Position numbers and translations under genes: made by a program. A stretch of 64,000 nt of DNA, taken from assembly GCA_017792445.1 (NCBI GenBank), contig CP051232.1, positions 1,240,001 through 1,304,000 of the forward strand, given 5' to 3'. Below the pieces are notes generated by a model. That model did no database searches and was not told the DNA's origin. It saw only the letters and a list, made by a program, of their open reading frames with translations. Positions 53,508 to 62,502 of the stretch are shown here, piece after piece (the first letter of the stretch is position 1; each line of letters begins with the position of its first letter). This DNA is from Maritimibacter sp. (lineage in GTDB: Bacteria > Pseudomonadota > Alphaproteobacteria > Rhodobacterales > Rhodobacteraceae).

Positions 53508-54424
53508 TCGTTGCGTCCCTCCGGCGAGGTGATGTCGCGCAGGCCGTCGCCCATCAGGTTTGCGCCGATGACCAGCAGGAACAGGCAGATGCCCGGCAGG
53601 ATGACCAGCCACGGACGGTAGAACATCGCCTGTTTGCCCTCGGCGATCATCAGACCCCACGACGGCGTGGGCGGCTGGATGCCTACGCCGAGGAAGCTCA
53701 GCGAGCTTTCGGCGAGGATCGCGATGCCCAGCTCGAAAGTGAAGATGACGATGATCGCGCTTAGCAGGTTGGGCATGATCTCGTGCCAGATGATCTGGCG
53801 CGGGCTGGCGCCCGACGCGGCTGCGGCGGCGACGAAATCCTGACTGCGGATGCGTTGCGTCGCGGCGCGGGTGACGACCAGGTAATAGGTCCAGTGCAGC
53901 ACGCCGACGATGCCGATCACGACCCAGATCGACGGCCCGATGATGAACACCAGCGCCATCGCCAGCAGCAGCCCCGGCAGCGCCAGTTGCGCGGTCAACA
54001 GGAAGCTGATGGCATGGTCCGCCCAGCCGCCGAAATACCCGGCGATGACCCCCAGCGTCACGCCGATCAGCAGACCAACGGTGGCCGCGCCCAGGCCGAT
54101 GGTGATGGACACGCGGGTTCCGTAGATCAGCCGGCTAAGATAGTCGCGGCCATTCTGGTCGGTGCCCAGCAAGTAGTCCCAGTTGCCGCCCTCGACCCAG
54201 ACCGGGGGCAACATGCGGGCCGACAGCGACTGTGCGAAAGGATCGTGCGGCGCGATCAGTGGCGCGAAGATCGCGATCACGACGATTATCAGGATCAGCC
54301 CAGCGCCAATCAGAAAACCGGTGTGGCCGAACAGCCGCTGGCGGAAGATCTGGCCCGGAGTCAGCGCGGTCTCTGCACCGTCTTCGGCGGGCGTCACGGG
54401 AATGGAAAAGTCGGTACTGGTCAT
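53504..54424 (-). CDS. Oligopeptide-type ABC permease (DppC family)
   Basis: A 306-residue membrane permease with an N-terminal cytoplasmic leader, a first helix and a large loop with HDPFAQSLSARMLPP, then five helices and the EAA loop (ASGASPRQIIWHEIMPNLLSAI). It overlaps dppB and the ATPase gene by ATGA on both sides. Confidence 0.94.
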   Translation of the reverse strand: MTSTDFSIPVTPAEDGAETALTPGQIFRQRLFGHTGFLIGAGLILIIVVIAIFAPLIAPHDPFAQSLSARMLPPVWVEGGNWDYLLGTDQNGRDYLSRLIYGTRVSITIGLGAATVGLLIGVTLGVIAGYFGGWADHAISFLLTAQLALPGLLLAMALVFIIGPSIWVVIGIVGVLHWTYYLVVTRAATQRIRSQDFVAAAAASGASPRQIIWHEIMPNLLSAIIVIFTFELGIAILAESSLSFLGVGIQPPTPSWGLMIAEGKQAMFYRPWLVILPGICLFLLVIGANLMGDGLRDITSPEGRNE

Positions 54425-55338
54425 CCGATCCGGATCCTCGGGTCCAGCGCCGCATTCAGGATGTCGGCGAGAAGGTTCATGGCGACGAAAACGATGGCGA
54501 AGACGAAGATCAGCATCTGCACGGTCGGAATGTCCGCGCCGAGGATCGATTCAAGCGCCAGCCGTCCCAGCCCGTTGATGGCGAAGATCGACTCGGTGAT
54601 GACCGAGCCGCCGAATTTCTGGCCCAGTTGCACCGCGAGGACCGAAATCACCGGCAGCAACGCGTTGCGCATCGCGTGGCGGCGCAGAAGCTGCCAGCCG
54701 CGGAAGCCCTTGGACCGGGCGGTGCGGACATAGTCTGCGCCCATCACCTCGATCAGGCCGGTCCGGGTCAGGCGCATCACCGCCGGGACCGAGGACGCGC
54801 CCAGCACGAAGGCCGGAAGGACGAAGTGCATCCACGTGTCGTCACCCGAAACCGGGAAGATCGGAACCATCACCGCGAACAGGATGATCATGATCAGGCC
54901 CAACCAGAAGTTCGGCACCGCCTGCGCCGACACGGCGACGCCCAGCGCGAAACGGTCGATCCAGCTGTTGGGGTTCAGCGCGGCCAGCGCGCCCAGCGGA
55001 ATGGCGATCAGGATGGTGACGGCCAGCGCCGACAGCGCCAGCGTGATCGTCTCGTCCGCGCGGTCGGCGACCAGTTCGGCGACCGGCTTGTGCCAGTAAT
55101 AGCTTTCGCCGAAGTCGCCCTGCAGGACGCCGCCGAGCCAGTCGAAGTAGCGGACGGACAGCGGCCGGTCGAGCCCATAGCGGGCACGGATCGCTTCGAC
55201 CACGTCGGGGGTCGCGTCCTCTCCGGCGATGGCCTGAGCGGGGTCGGCCGCAACGTTCAGCAGCAGGAACGCGGCCAGCGAGACGGTGAAAGCGACAAGA
55301 AGCGCGAGAAGGCCGCGCAGGGCGATGTAACGCAACAT
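54421..55338 (-). CDS. Oligopeptide-type ABC permease (DppB family)
   Basis: A 305-residue permease with six helices and the DppB features AIRARYGLDRPLSVRYFDWLGGVLQGDFGESYYW after helix 1, RLTRTGLIEVMGADYVRTARSKGFRGWQLLRRHAMRNALLPVI (EAA loop) near residue 190. Follows the binding-protein gene after a 58-base gap with a strong hairpin. Confidence 0.94.
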   Translation of the reverse strand: MLRYIALRGLLALLVAFTVSLAAFLLLNVAADPAQAIAGEDATPDVVEAIRARYGLDRPLSVRYFDWLGGVLQGDFGESYYWHKPVAELVADRADETITLALSALAVTILIAIPLGALAALNPNSWIDRFALGVAVSAQAVPNFWLGLIMIILFAVMVPIFPVSGDDTWMHFVLPAFVLGASSVPAVMRLTRTGLIEVMGADYVRTARSKGFRGWQLLRRHAMRNALLPVISVLAVQLGQKFGGSVITESIFAINGLGRLALESILGADIPTVQMLIFVFAIVFVAMNLLADILNAALDPRIRIG

Positions 55339-55357
55339 GAGACAAGGGTCCTTTCAG

Positions 55358-55388
55358 ACGCAGGGGCCGACACTATCGGCCCCTGCGT
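55358..55388 (-). terminator. Intercistronic hairpin between dppA and dppB
   Basis: A perfect 13-bp stem (55358-55370 with 55376-55388) and 5-base loop lie 8 bases after the binding-protein stop. No T tract follows on the minus strand; an attenuator or mRNA 3' protector is likely. Confidence 0.6.
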
Positions 55389-55396
55389 GGGACGTG

Positions 55397-56926
55397 TCAC
55401 TTCCAGCTGGAATTCTGCAGACGGGGCAGCCCGTCCGGATCCAGCGGGAAGTCGAGCTCGGGCGAAACGAGGTAGTTCGCCGAGTACGAGAACAGTGGGG
55501 CCCACAGGGCCTCGTCCGCGATCTTGCCGATGGCGTCGGAATAGATCGACTTGCGCTCTTCCTGATCGCTGGTCTGCTCTGCCGACAGTACAAGGTCGGC
55601 CAGATCCGTGTCGCCCGACATATCACGGTCGGATTCGCCCGAGAAATGGATCCGCGCGATGGCGGCGGTGTCGGCGGTGCCGCCCGAGCCCCACGTGCCG
55701 AAGTAGGCCGGGATCTCGCGCGCGGCGCGGGCCTGGTTCAGGCTTTCAAGCTTCACGTAGCGCAGGGTGACGTCGATGCCGACTTTCGTCAGGTCAGACG
55801 CGATAGCCTCTGCCGCGGCCTTGTCGCGGTAGGCCCACAGTTCCAGCGGGAAGCCATCGGGATAGCCGGCTTCGGCCAGTAGCGCCTTCGCCTTTTCGGG
55901 ATCGTAGGGATAGGCCACCGCGTCCTGATCGCAACCAAACTGCGCAGGGTGGCATGCGGTGTGGATCGCCTCGGCCGAGCCGCCGATCAGGAACTCTGCC
56001 ATCTCTTCGGTGTTCAGCGCGTGGTTGATGGCGCGGCGCACCAGCACGTTGGTCAGCGGGCCATCCGGATCGGTGTAGCCGCCCGCGTCCAGAACAAGGA
56101 AGCCGACCCGCAGGTCCGGACCGCTGAGATGCGACGCCATCGGCGTTGCGCCAAGGCTTTCCGCCAGATCGAGCGGCACCTTAAACATCCAGTCGATGCC
56201 GCCGGACATCAGCTCTGCCTGCTGGGTGCCGACGTCGGGAATGTTGCGCACCACGATATTGCCGATGGCCGGCGCTTCGCCGAAGTAGTCGTCGAACCGC
56301 TCCAGCACCAGCTCGGTGCCCGGCTCGAAGCTGACGACGCGATAGGGACCGGTGCCGATCAGATCGCTGGACATCGCGTCACGGTCGATTTCGCCGCCTT
56401 CGTTATAGGTGCCGTCCTTGCGGATCATGATCCGGTTGGCCATGTCGCGGATCACCAGCGGATAAACCGACTTCAGGTGGAACCGCACCGTGTTCGGACC
56501 CGTGACCTCGGCGTTGTCCAGCCAACGCTCGACGACGCCCGTGGCGTTCGACTCGCTCTCGGGATTGGCGATCCAGTTGTAGGTATAGGCGACGTCCTCG
56601 GGGGTCAGCGCGCTGCCGTCGTGGAATTTGACGTCGTCCCGCAGCGTGACGTCCAGCGTCGTGTCGTCGATCCACTCGTACCCGGTCGCAATCGAGGGGT
56701 TCACCTCCTGCGTCTCGGGATCGATGTTGAACAGCGTCGCATCGGTCAGTTGCGCAAGGATGATGTACTCGCGCTTGGTGGTGTAGTTGTAATCGAGGTT
56801 CAGGATCTCTTCGGCCATCGCGGCCCGAAGCGTGTCGTCTTCGGGGCTGGCGTGGGCCGGGGCGAAGGACGTGGCGAGCGCAAGGGCACTCGCGGCGCAG
56901 ACACTGCGCCAACGTGACATTCTCAT
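55397..56926 (-). CDS. Oligopeptide-type ABC substrate-binding protein
   Basis: A 509-residue SBP_bac_5 family protein with a signal peptide (SVCAASALALATSFAPAHA, cleavage after AHA). The motif DVTLRDDVKFHDGSALTPEDVAYTYNW near residue 94 and IGTGPYRVVSFEPGTELVLERFDDYFG near residue 190 are typical. Such proteins bind peptides, opines, sugars or other solutes; the lyase at the end of the operon suggests a small amino-dicarboxylate-type ligand. It is first in the operon on the minus strand. Confidence 0.93.
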   Translation of the reverse strand: MRMSRWRSVCAASALALATSFAPAHASPEDDTLRAAMAEEILNLDYNYTTKREYIILAQLTDATLFNIDPETQEVNPSIATGYEWIDDTTLDVTLRDDVKFHDGSALTPEDVAYTYNWIANPESESNATGVVERWLDNAEVTGPNTVRFHLKSVYPLVIRDMANRIMIRKDGTYNEGGEIDRDAMSSDLIGTGPYRVVSFEPGTELVLERFDDYFGEAPAIGNIVVRNIPDVGTQQAELMSGGIDWMFKVPLDLAESLGATPMASHLSGPDLRVGFLVLDAGGYTDPDGPLTNVLVRRAINHALNTEEMAEFLIGGSAEAIHTACHPAQFGCDQDAVAYPYDPEKAKALLAEAGYPDGFPLELWAYRDKAAAEAIASDLTKVGIDVTLRYVKLESLNQARAAREIPAYFGTWGSGGTADTAAIARIHFSGESDRDMSGDTDLADLVLSAEQTSDQEERKSIYSDAIGKIADEALWAPLFSYSANYLVSPELDFPLDPDGLPRLQNSSWK

Positions 56927-57127
56927 GGTTTCCTCCCTTTCGGTACCTCCGACACTAGCGCCGCCAGCTAGATGCTAAAATTGCAAAGATACGACCTTCA
57001 CTTGCAAATCCTGCATCCTTTGCGCGGAACACACCTATCCTCCGCGCGCCACCGCGGCGAACGCAAATGTCACCGCGCGACGCCGAAGCGTCGTCGCCGT
57101 ATCTGATACTGATGACTGAAGGGGTGG

Positions 57128-57204
57128 TGGTAGCGGAGGAGGGACTTGAACCCCCGACACAAGGATTATGATTCCTCTGCTCTAACCAACTGAGCTACTC
57201 CGCC
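57128..57204 (-). tRNA. tRNA-Met (anticodon CAU)
   Basis: A 77-base cloverleaf on the minus strand with encoded CCA (57130-57128). The acceptor stem GGCGGAG pairs with CTCCGCT (last pair G-U), the D arm is TAGCTCAGTTGGTTAGAGCA, the anticodon loop ATCATAA has CAU, and the T arm has GGGGGTTCAAGTCCCTCC. The G1-U72 mismatch region is not the C-A of an initiator, so this is the elongator; a lysidine-modified Ile-CAU tRNA cannot be wholly excluded. Confidence 0.9.
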
Positions 57205-57298
57205 GGAACCGCCGGCGTAGGTATGCGAGGCTGCGGGGGGCGTCAAGCGGGAAAAACCGCCCGCGTGGCGGATTTTGCAAATGGCGTCCGCGGCGCGT

Positions 57299-57805
57299 TC
57301 AGCGCTTGGGCGCGCCAGACTTGATCTCGCCAAAGGTCAGCACGGGCGAGGCATCCATTTCCTCGGCATCGAGCATCGACGCCACACGTTCCAGCGACGA
57401 GATAAGTTGCGCCTGTTCCCAGTCCTTGAGCGACTCGAAGGACTTCACAAAGCGCTGCTGCAGCGCATCCGGCGCCGTATCGACCGCGGCGCGGCCCGCG
57501 TCGGTGATCACCACGTCGGTCTGGCGACGGTCGGCCTCGGACCGGTAGCGGGTGACCATGCCACGGGCCACCAGCTTGTCGACCAGCGCCGTCACCGTCG
57601 CCTGGCTGACGCCCATCCGGCTTGCCAGCTCTTTCGGCGTCACCCCGGCGTTCTTTCCGCCAGCCACCAACTGCAACACGCGAAGCTGCGCAGGCGTCAG
57701 CCCCGCCGCCTGCGCAAGGGTGCGTTCATACAGCTCTGTCGCGCGCAGAATCCTTCGCAACGCGATCAGGCTTTGGTCGGTCCGGGGGCTTAGATCTTCG
57801 GCCAT
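57299..57805 (-). CDS. ectR: MarR-family regulator of ectoine genes
   Basis: A 168-residue MarR protein with winged helix (GLTPAQLRVLQLVAGGKNAGVTPKELASRMGVSQATVTALVDKLVARGMV, residues ~36-85). It is divergent from ectABC-ask, the usual place of EctR, which represses ect transcription and is relieved by osmotic stress. Three imperfect CYTTC-N7-GAAR sites lie in the shared 226-base region. Confidence 0.88.
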   Translation of the reverse strand: MAEDLSPRTDQSLIALRRILRATELYERTLAQAAGLTPAQLRVLQLVAGGKNAGVTPKELASRMGVSQATVTALVDKLVARGMVTRYRSEADRRQTDVVITDAGRAAVDTAPDALQQRFVKSFESLKDWEQAQLISSLERVASMLDAEEMDASPVLTFGEIKSGAPKR

Positions 57806-57860
57806 GGACCCGGTTTATCCCCGGTCCGTGCAGGTCGGCAACACCCTGCCGACGACACAT

Positions 57861-57974
57861 CCTTCATAATGCGAAGGACTTTTCGGGCCATATTCCTTCG
57901 CTATGTGAAAGATTTTTTCCGTCAGTAGCCATTTCAGCAACAAATTCGTGGATTTTTCTTTCATTCGTTGAAAC
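57861..57974. promoter_or_regulatory. Three candidate EctR-type dyads upstream of ectA
   Basis: CCTTC-N7-GAAGG (57861-57877), CCTTC-N7-GAAAG (57895-57911) and CTTTC-N7-GAAAC (57958-57974) share the form CYTTC-N7-GAARS, 34 and 63 bases apart. They lie between divergent ectR and ectA and are candidate regulator sites. No clear promoter was fixed. Confidence 0.45.
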
Positions 57975-58031
57975 CAAATGCCCTCCAATCTATTTAGTCT
58001 ACCGAACGAAATGCGAGGAACGGTCAAAACG

Positions 58032-58565
58032 ATGCCGAAAGACACCATCACACCCCGATCGCGGACGCCCCTTCTGCGCAAGCCGGACGCGACGGACGGG
58101 GCCGAAATCTGGGAGCTGGTGAAAGCCTGCAAGCCGCTCGACGAAAACTCCATGTACTGCAATCTGGTTCAGGCCGATCATTTCCGCGACACCTGCGTGG
58201 TGGCGGAACTGGACGGCGAAATCGTGGGCTGGATCTCGGGTCACATGATCCCGGCGAAGGAAGAGCTTTTCGTCTGGCAGGTGGCTGTCGGCGCCAAGGC
58301 GCGCGGTCTCGGCCTCGGGCGCAAGATGCTGCTTGAGCTTGTGAACCGTGACGAGTGCGAAGGCGCGACGCATCTGAAGACCACGATCACCGAAGACAAC
58401 AACGCCTCGTGGGGCCTGTTCCGCAGCTTCGCCCGCCATGTCGGCGGCGACCTGTCGGACGAGCCGCATTTCGAGAGCGAAGAACACTTTGGCGGCCAGC
58501 ACGACACCGAGCACATGGTGACGATCGAGCTGCCCCAACCGGCCCCGCTGGCGCGCGCTGCATAA
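58032..58565 (+). CDS. ectA: L-2,4-diaminobutyrate acetyltransferase
   Basis: A 177-residue GNAT enzyme that acetylates diaminobutyrate at N-gamma in ectoine synthesis. The family signatures are WELVKACKPLDENSMYCNLVQADHF and ARGLGLGRKMLLELVNRD (acetyl-CoA site), TTITEDNNASWGLFRSFAR. The ATG at 58032 fits the family length; GAGGAA lies about 12 bases upstream, and further ATGs at 58011 and 57978 are possible. First gene of ectABC-ask. Confidence 0.95.
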   Translation: MPKDTITPRSRTPLLRKPDATDGAEIWELVKACKPLDENSMYCNLVQADHFRDTCVVAELDGEIVGWISGHMIPAKEELFVWQVAVGAKARGLGLGRKMLLELVNRDECEGATHLKTTITEDNNASWGLFRSFARHVGGDLSDEPHFESEEHFGGQHDTEHMVTIELPQPAPLARAA

Positions 58566-58620
58566 GCGCCGCCGCACCCGGTTTCCCCTGACAGAAATTC
58601 CTTCCCGAAAGGAGCATGAC

Positions 58621-59913
58621 ATGCCGAAAGACATGAACAAAAGCTATGAGATCTATGAACGTCGCGAAAGCGAAGCGCGCTCTTACTGCCGCGGCTTCCC
58701 GACGTCCTTTGCCAGTGCGTCCGGTTCCGAACTGACTGACGACAAAGGCAACACCTACATCGACTTCCTGGCCGGTTGTTCGTCGCTGAACTACGGCCAC
58801 AACGACCCGGACATGAAGCGCGCGCTGATCGACCACATCTCGTCGGACGGTCTGGCCCACGGCCTTGACCTGCACACCGACACGAAGGGCGACTTCCTGA
58901 GCGCGTTCGAAACGCACATCCTCGAGCCGCGCGGCATGGACCACAAGGTGATGTTCACCGGCCCGACCGGCGCGAACGCCGTCGAGGCTGCGATGAAGAT
59001 CGCCCGCAAGGTCACCGGCCGCACCAACATCATCGCCTTCACCAACGGGTTCCACGGCGTGACGATGGGCGCGCTTGCCGCGACCGGCAACGGGTACCAC
59101 CGTGGCGGCGCCGCCGGCGCTGCCCTGACCGGCGTCACGCGCATGCCCTTCGACCGCTACATGGGCGAAGACTGCGACACGACGAAGTTCCTTGAAGCCG
59201 TGCTGAAAGACGCCTCGTCAGGTGTCGACGCCCCGGCTGCGATCCTGCTGGAAACCGTGCAGGGCGAAGGCGGCCTGAACGCCGCCCGCACCGAGTGGGT
59301 TCAGAAGGTCGCCAAGCTGGCCAAGGAACACGGCGCGCTGCTGATCGTCGACGACATTCAGGCGGGCTGTGGCCGCACCGGCACCTTCTTCTCGTTCGAG
59401 AAGATGGACATCCAGCCGGACATCGTGACGATGGCCAAATCGGTTTCGGGCTTCGGCCTGCCGCTGGGCCTTGTCCTCGTGCGCCCGGAACATGACGTGA
59501 TGGGCCCGGCCGAGCACAACGGCACCTTCCGCGGCAACACCCATGCCTTCGTGACCGCCCGCGTGGCGATCGAGAAGTTCTGGGCCGATGACAGCTTTGA
59601 AAAAGAGCTGGCCGAGAAGGAAGAGATCCTGACGCAGGCGCTGGCCGACCTGGCCGAGATCGTCGGCGACGGCAAACTGAAGGGTCGCGGCCTGATGCGC
59701 GGCGTCGATGTCGGCTCGGGCGAACTGGCCTCGAAAATCTGCGGTCGCGCGTTCGAGAAAGGTCTCATCATCGAGACCTCCGGCCCCGACGACGAAGTCG
59801 TCAAGGTGCTGGCGCCGCTGACCACCCCGAAGGAGACGTTCCGCAAGGGCCTGAACATCGTTCTCGATGCGGCTCGCGACGTCACCGCCCACAACACTAT
59901 TGCTGCGGAGTAA
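58621..59913 (+). CDS. ectB: Diaminobutyrate-2-oxoglutarate transaminase
   Basis: A 430-residue PLP enzyme converting aspartate semialdehyde and glutamate to 2,4-diaminobutyrate. Active-site residues: Asp244 in LLIVDDIQAGCGRTG and Lys273 in VTMAKSVSGFGLPLG. AAAGGAG precedes the ATG. The N terminus MNKSYEIYERRESEARSYCRGFP is diagnostic for EctB. Confidence 0.97.
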   Translation: MPKDMNKSYEIYERRESEARSYCRGFPTSFASASGSELTDDKGNTYIDFLAGCSSLNYGHNDPDMKRALIDHISSDGLAHGLDLHTDTKGDFLSAFETHILEPRGMDHKVMFTGPTGANAVEAAMKIARKVTGRTNIIAFTNGFHGVTMGALAATGNGYHRGGAAGAALTGVTRMPFDRYMGEDCDTTKFLEAVLKDASSGVDAPAAILLETVQGEGGLNAARTEWVQKVAKLAKEHGALLIVDDIQAGCGRTGTFFSFEKMDIQPDIVTMAKSVSGFGLPLGLVLVRPEHDVMGPAEHNGTFRGNTHAFVTARVAIEKFWADDSFEKELAEKEEILTQALADLAEIVGDGKLKGRGLMRGVDVGSGELASKICGRAFEKGLIIETSGPDDEVVKVLAPLTTPKETFRKGLNIVLDAARDVTAHNTIAAE

Positions 59914-59918
59914 CCGAC

Positions 59919-60320
59919 ATGATCGTTCGTGACTTCAACAAGATCGTAAAGGACGAGCGCGACCGCGTGGTGTCCGACGCCAACTGGACCAGCGTGCGCA
60001 TGCTGCTGGCCCAGGACGGCATGGGCTTCTCGTTCCACATCACCTTCCTCGAAGCCGGTTCGGAACACACGTTCCACTACAAGAACCACTTCGAGAGCGT
60101 TTACTGCATGCAGGGCAAGGGCACGATCACCGACCTCGCCACCGGCGAGACGCACGAGATCACGCCCGGCGTCATGTATGCGCTGAACGAACATGACAAG
60201 CACACGCTGAAGGCCGAGGAAGAACTGGTCATGGCGTGCTGCTTCAACCCGCCCGTCACCGGCACCGAGGTGCATCAGGAAGACGGGTCCTACGCCCCGG
60301 CGAAGGAACTTGCCGACTAA
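59919..60320 (+). CDS. ectC: L-ectoine synthase
   Basis: A 133-residue cupin enzyme that closes N-gamma-acetyl-diaminobutyrate to ectoine. The N terminus MIVRDFNKIVKDERDRVVSDANWTS and the metal/active region FHYKNHFESVYCMQGKGTITDLATGETHEITPGVMYALNEHDKHTL are characteristic. It lies 5 bases after ectB and 3 before ask. No ectD (hydroxylase) is seen in the window. Confidence 0.97.
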   Translation: MIVRDFNKIVKDERDRVVSDANWTSVRMLLAQDGMGFSFHITFLEAGSEHTFHYKNHFESVYCMQGKGTITDLATGETHEITPGVMYALNEHDKHTLKAEEELVMACCFNPPVTGTEVHQEDGSYAPAKELAD

Positions 60321-60323
60321 GCC

Positions 60324-61760
60324 ATGACCCAGAACATGCACACAGTCGAGAAAATCGGCGGCACCTCGATGTCGCGCGTCGATGAGCTGCGGGACACGCT
60401 GTTCATCGGCGAGCGCGCGGGCGCCGACCTGTATGGCCGCGTATTCGTCGTGTCGGCTTTCGGTGGCATCACCAACCTGCTGCTGGAACACAAGAAGACC
60501 GGCGACGCGGGCGTCTATGCCCGGTTCGCCAATTCCGACAACGACCACGGCTGGCACGAGGCGCTGGACAAGGTGGCCGAGGCAATGACCGAGGCGCACC
60601 GCAAGGTGCTGGACCATTCGGCCGATATCGAACGGTCCGACGGCTTTGTCCGCGAACGCATCGAAGGCGCGCGCAACTGCCTTATCGACCTGCAGCGTCT
60701 GTGCTCTTACGGGCACTTCCGCCTGTCCGAGCACATGCTGCAGATCCGCGAACTGCTGTCGGGACTGGGCGAAGCGCATTCCGCCTTCGTCACGGTCCAG
60801 ATGCTTCAACGCGCGGGCGTGAATGCGCGTCTCGTGGACCTGTCGGGCTGGCGCGATCAGGGCGACGTGTCGCTCGAGGAACGCATCACCACCGCGATGG
60901 AGGGCGTCGATCCGGCGACCGAAATGGCAATCGTGACGGGCTATGCGCAATGCGCCGAGGGCCTGATGCGCGAGTTCGACCGCGGCTATTCCGAGGTGAC
61001 CTTCTCGAAGCTCGCCGCCCTGACGGGCGCGCGCGAGGCGATCATCCACAAGGAATTCCACCTGTCGTCCGCCGACCCGAACCTTGTCGGGCAGAACGCG
61101 GTGCGCAAGCTAGGCCGGACCAATTATGACGTGGCCGACCAGCTGTCGAACATGGGCATGGAAGCGATCCACCCGAAAGCCGCCAAGACGCTGCGTCAGG
61201 CCGACGTGCCGCTGCGCGTGACCAACGCGTTCGAACCCGGCGACCCGGGCACGCTGATCGACGACCAGCCGGCTGAAGAAGCTGCGGTCGAGATCGTGAC
61301 CGGCCTCGACATCATCGCGCTTGAACTGTTCGAGCAGGACATGGTCGGGGTGAAAGGCTACGACGCGACGATCCTCGAGGTGCTGACGCGTCACAACGTC
61401 CGGATCGTGTCGAAAGTGTCGAACGCCAACACGATCACCCACTACGTCGACGCATCGCTGAAGACGATGCGCCGGGTAGAGCGGGATCTGGCAGAGCGCT
61501 ACCCGTCGGCCGAGATCCGGTCGCGCACGCTGAGCGTCGCCTCGGTCATCGGCCGCGACCTGCGCGGGCTGTCCGTCCTGACACGCGGCCTGCAAGCCAT
61601 CGCCGACGCCGGGCTCGAGTCCATCGGCGCTTCGCAGGGCCCGCGCAACGTGGACGTGCTGTACGTGCTGGAACGCGACGACCTGAAACCGGCAATCAAG
61701 GCACTGCACGGCGCACTGATCGAAGACCAGCCGGTCGCCTTCCCCAAGAAGGCCGCGTAG
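60324..61760 (+). CDS. ask: Ectoine-associated aspartate kinase
   Basis: A 478-residue aspartokinase of the Ask_Ect type. The N terminus TVEKIGGTSMSRVDELRDTLF has the KxGGTS kinase motif; MAIVTGYAQCAEGLMREFDRGYSEVTFSKLAALTGA is the catalytic core; two C-terminal ACT-type regulatory domains follow (DIIALELFEQDMVGVKG and LRGLSVLTRGLQAIADAGLES). It makes aspartyl phosphate for EctB; being in the ect operon it is expected to be insensitive to lysine/threonine feedback. Confidence 0.94.
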   Translation: MTQNMHTVEKIGGTSMSRVDELRDTLFIGERAGADLYGRVFVVSAFGGITNLLLEHKKTGDAGVYARFANSDNDHGWHEALDKVAEAMTEAHRKVLDHSADIERSDGFVRERIEGARNCLIDLQRLCSYGHFRLSEHMLQIRELLSGLGEAHSAFVTVQMLQRAGVNARLVDLSGWRDQGDVSLEERITTAMEGVDPATEMAIVTGYAQCAEGLMREFDRGYSEVTFSKLAALTGAREAIIHKEFHLSSADPNLVGQNAVRKLGRTNYDVADQLSNMGMEAIHPKAAKTLRQADVPLRVTNAFEPGDPGTLIDDQPAEEAAVEIVTGLDIIALELFEQDMVGVKGYDATILEVLTRHNVRIVSKVSNANTITHYVDASLKTMRRVERDLAERYPSAEIRSRTLSVASVIGRDLRGLSVLTRGLQAIADAGLESIGASQGPRNVDVLYVLERDDLKPAIKALHGALIEDQPVAFPKKAA

Positions 61761-61785
61761 GTCGCTACCGGCTTGAACAATCTGC

Positions 61786-61813
61786 AAGGGCCGTTCCTTC
61801 GGGAGCGGCCCTT
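61786..61813. terminator. Terminator of the ect operon
   Basis: A 12-bp stem (61786-61797 with 61802-61813, one G-T pair) with TTCG tetraloop lies 26 bases after ask and 9 bases from the convergent TetR gene stop. It can act in both directions. Confidence 0.75.
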
Positions 61814-61821
61814 ACCAATTC

Positions 61822-62502
61822 TTACCCCACCGACCGCAGCGCGTCGCTTTGCGCGATCATGCTGTCTTCCGGGACGTCCAGCTTGTCGAGCGGGACCGCC
61901 GCAAGGCGTTCGGCATCGTCGGGGTCCACGCCCATCGCCCGCAGCATCGCGGCGACGAAGGCGTCGACGTCGACCTCGCCGCCCTTGTGCAGGCGGCGCA
62001 GCAGCGCAAGCGAGCTGGACTCGAGGATGTCGATCGCGATCTGGGGCGGGATCGGGCGGAAGAGACCGGCCTTGACCCCTTCCTCAAGGTACTTCGGCGT
62101 CACCTCTCGGACATAGCTGCCCGGTCCGGCGCCGCGCATCCCGAGGCGTGACAGGAACTCGAGAAACAGCGGATAGCGCCGCGCCACGTCGATGAAGCCC
62201 TTCAGGCCCTGCACCATCTGCGCGCGGGCGTCGCCGCTGTATTTCTTCGCAGAGGACGACGCCAGCTGGATGATCTCGCAGCCCAGTTCGTTCTTGGCGG
62301 CCTCCAGCAGCGCGTCGATGCTGCGGAAGTGGTTGTAGAACGTGCCGCGCGCAACGCCGGCCTCTTCGATGACGTGCTCGATCACGGTGCCCTCGGGCCC
62401 CTGCCGCGCGAAGACGCGGGTGGCGGCCTCGATCAGCCTCCGCCGCATCTTCACCCGCCTTTGCTCGGCCACGCGCGAGCGGTGATCCCCCATCACGGTC
62501 AT
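61822..62502 (-). CDS. TetR-family transcriptional regulator
   Basis: A 226-residue TetR protein with an N-terminal helix-turn-helix (RRLIEAATRVFARQGPEGTVIEHVIEEAGVARGTFYNHFRSIDALLEAA, residues ~20-68) and a helical ligand domain. The ATG at 62502 overlaps the RND pump stop by ATGA, so it is co-expressed with the pump and probably represses it. The longer upstream frame is a shadow of the pump gene. Confidence 0.9.
   Translation of the reverse strand: MTVMGDHRSRVAEQRRVKMRRRLIEAATRVFARQGPEGTVIEHVIEEAGVARGTFYNHFRSIDALLEAAKNELGCEIIQLASSSAKKYSGDARAQMVQGLKGFIDVARRYPLFLEFLSRLGMRGAGPGSYVREVTPKYLEEGVKAGLFRPIPPQIAIDILESSSLALLRRLHKGGEVDVDAFVAAMLRAMGVDPDDAERLAAVPLDKLDVPEDSMIAQSDALRSVG

Noticed and set aside
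57128-57204. Initiator tRNA or tRNA-Ile2
   Set aside because: The first base pair is G-U and not an unpaired C-A, and the overall sequence fits elongator Met; the Ile2 option needs tilS-type modification and cannot be proven from sequence.
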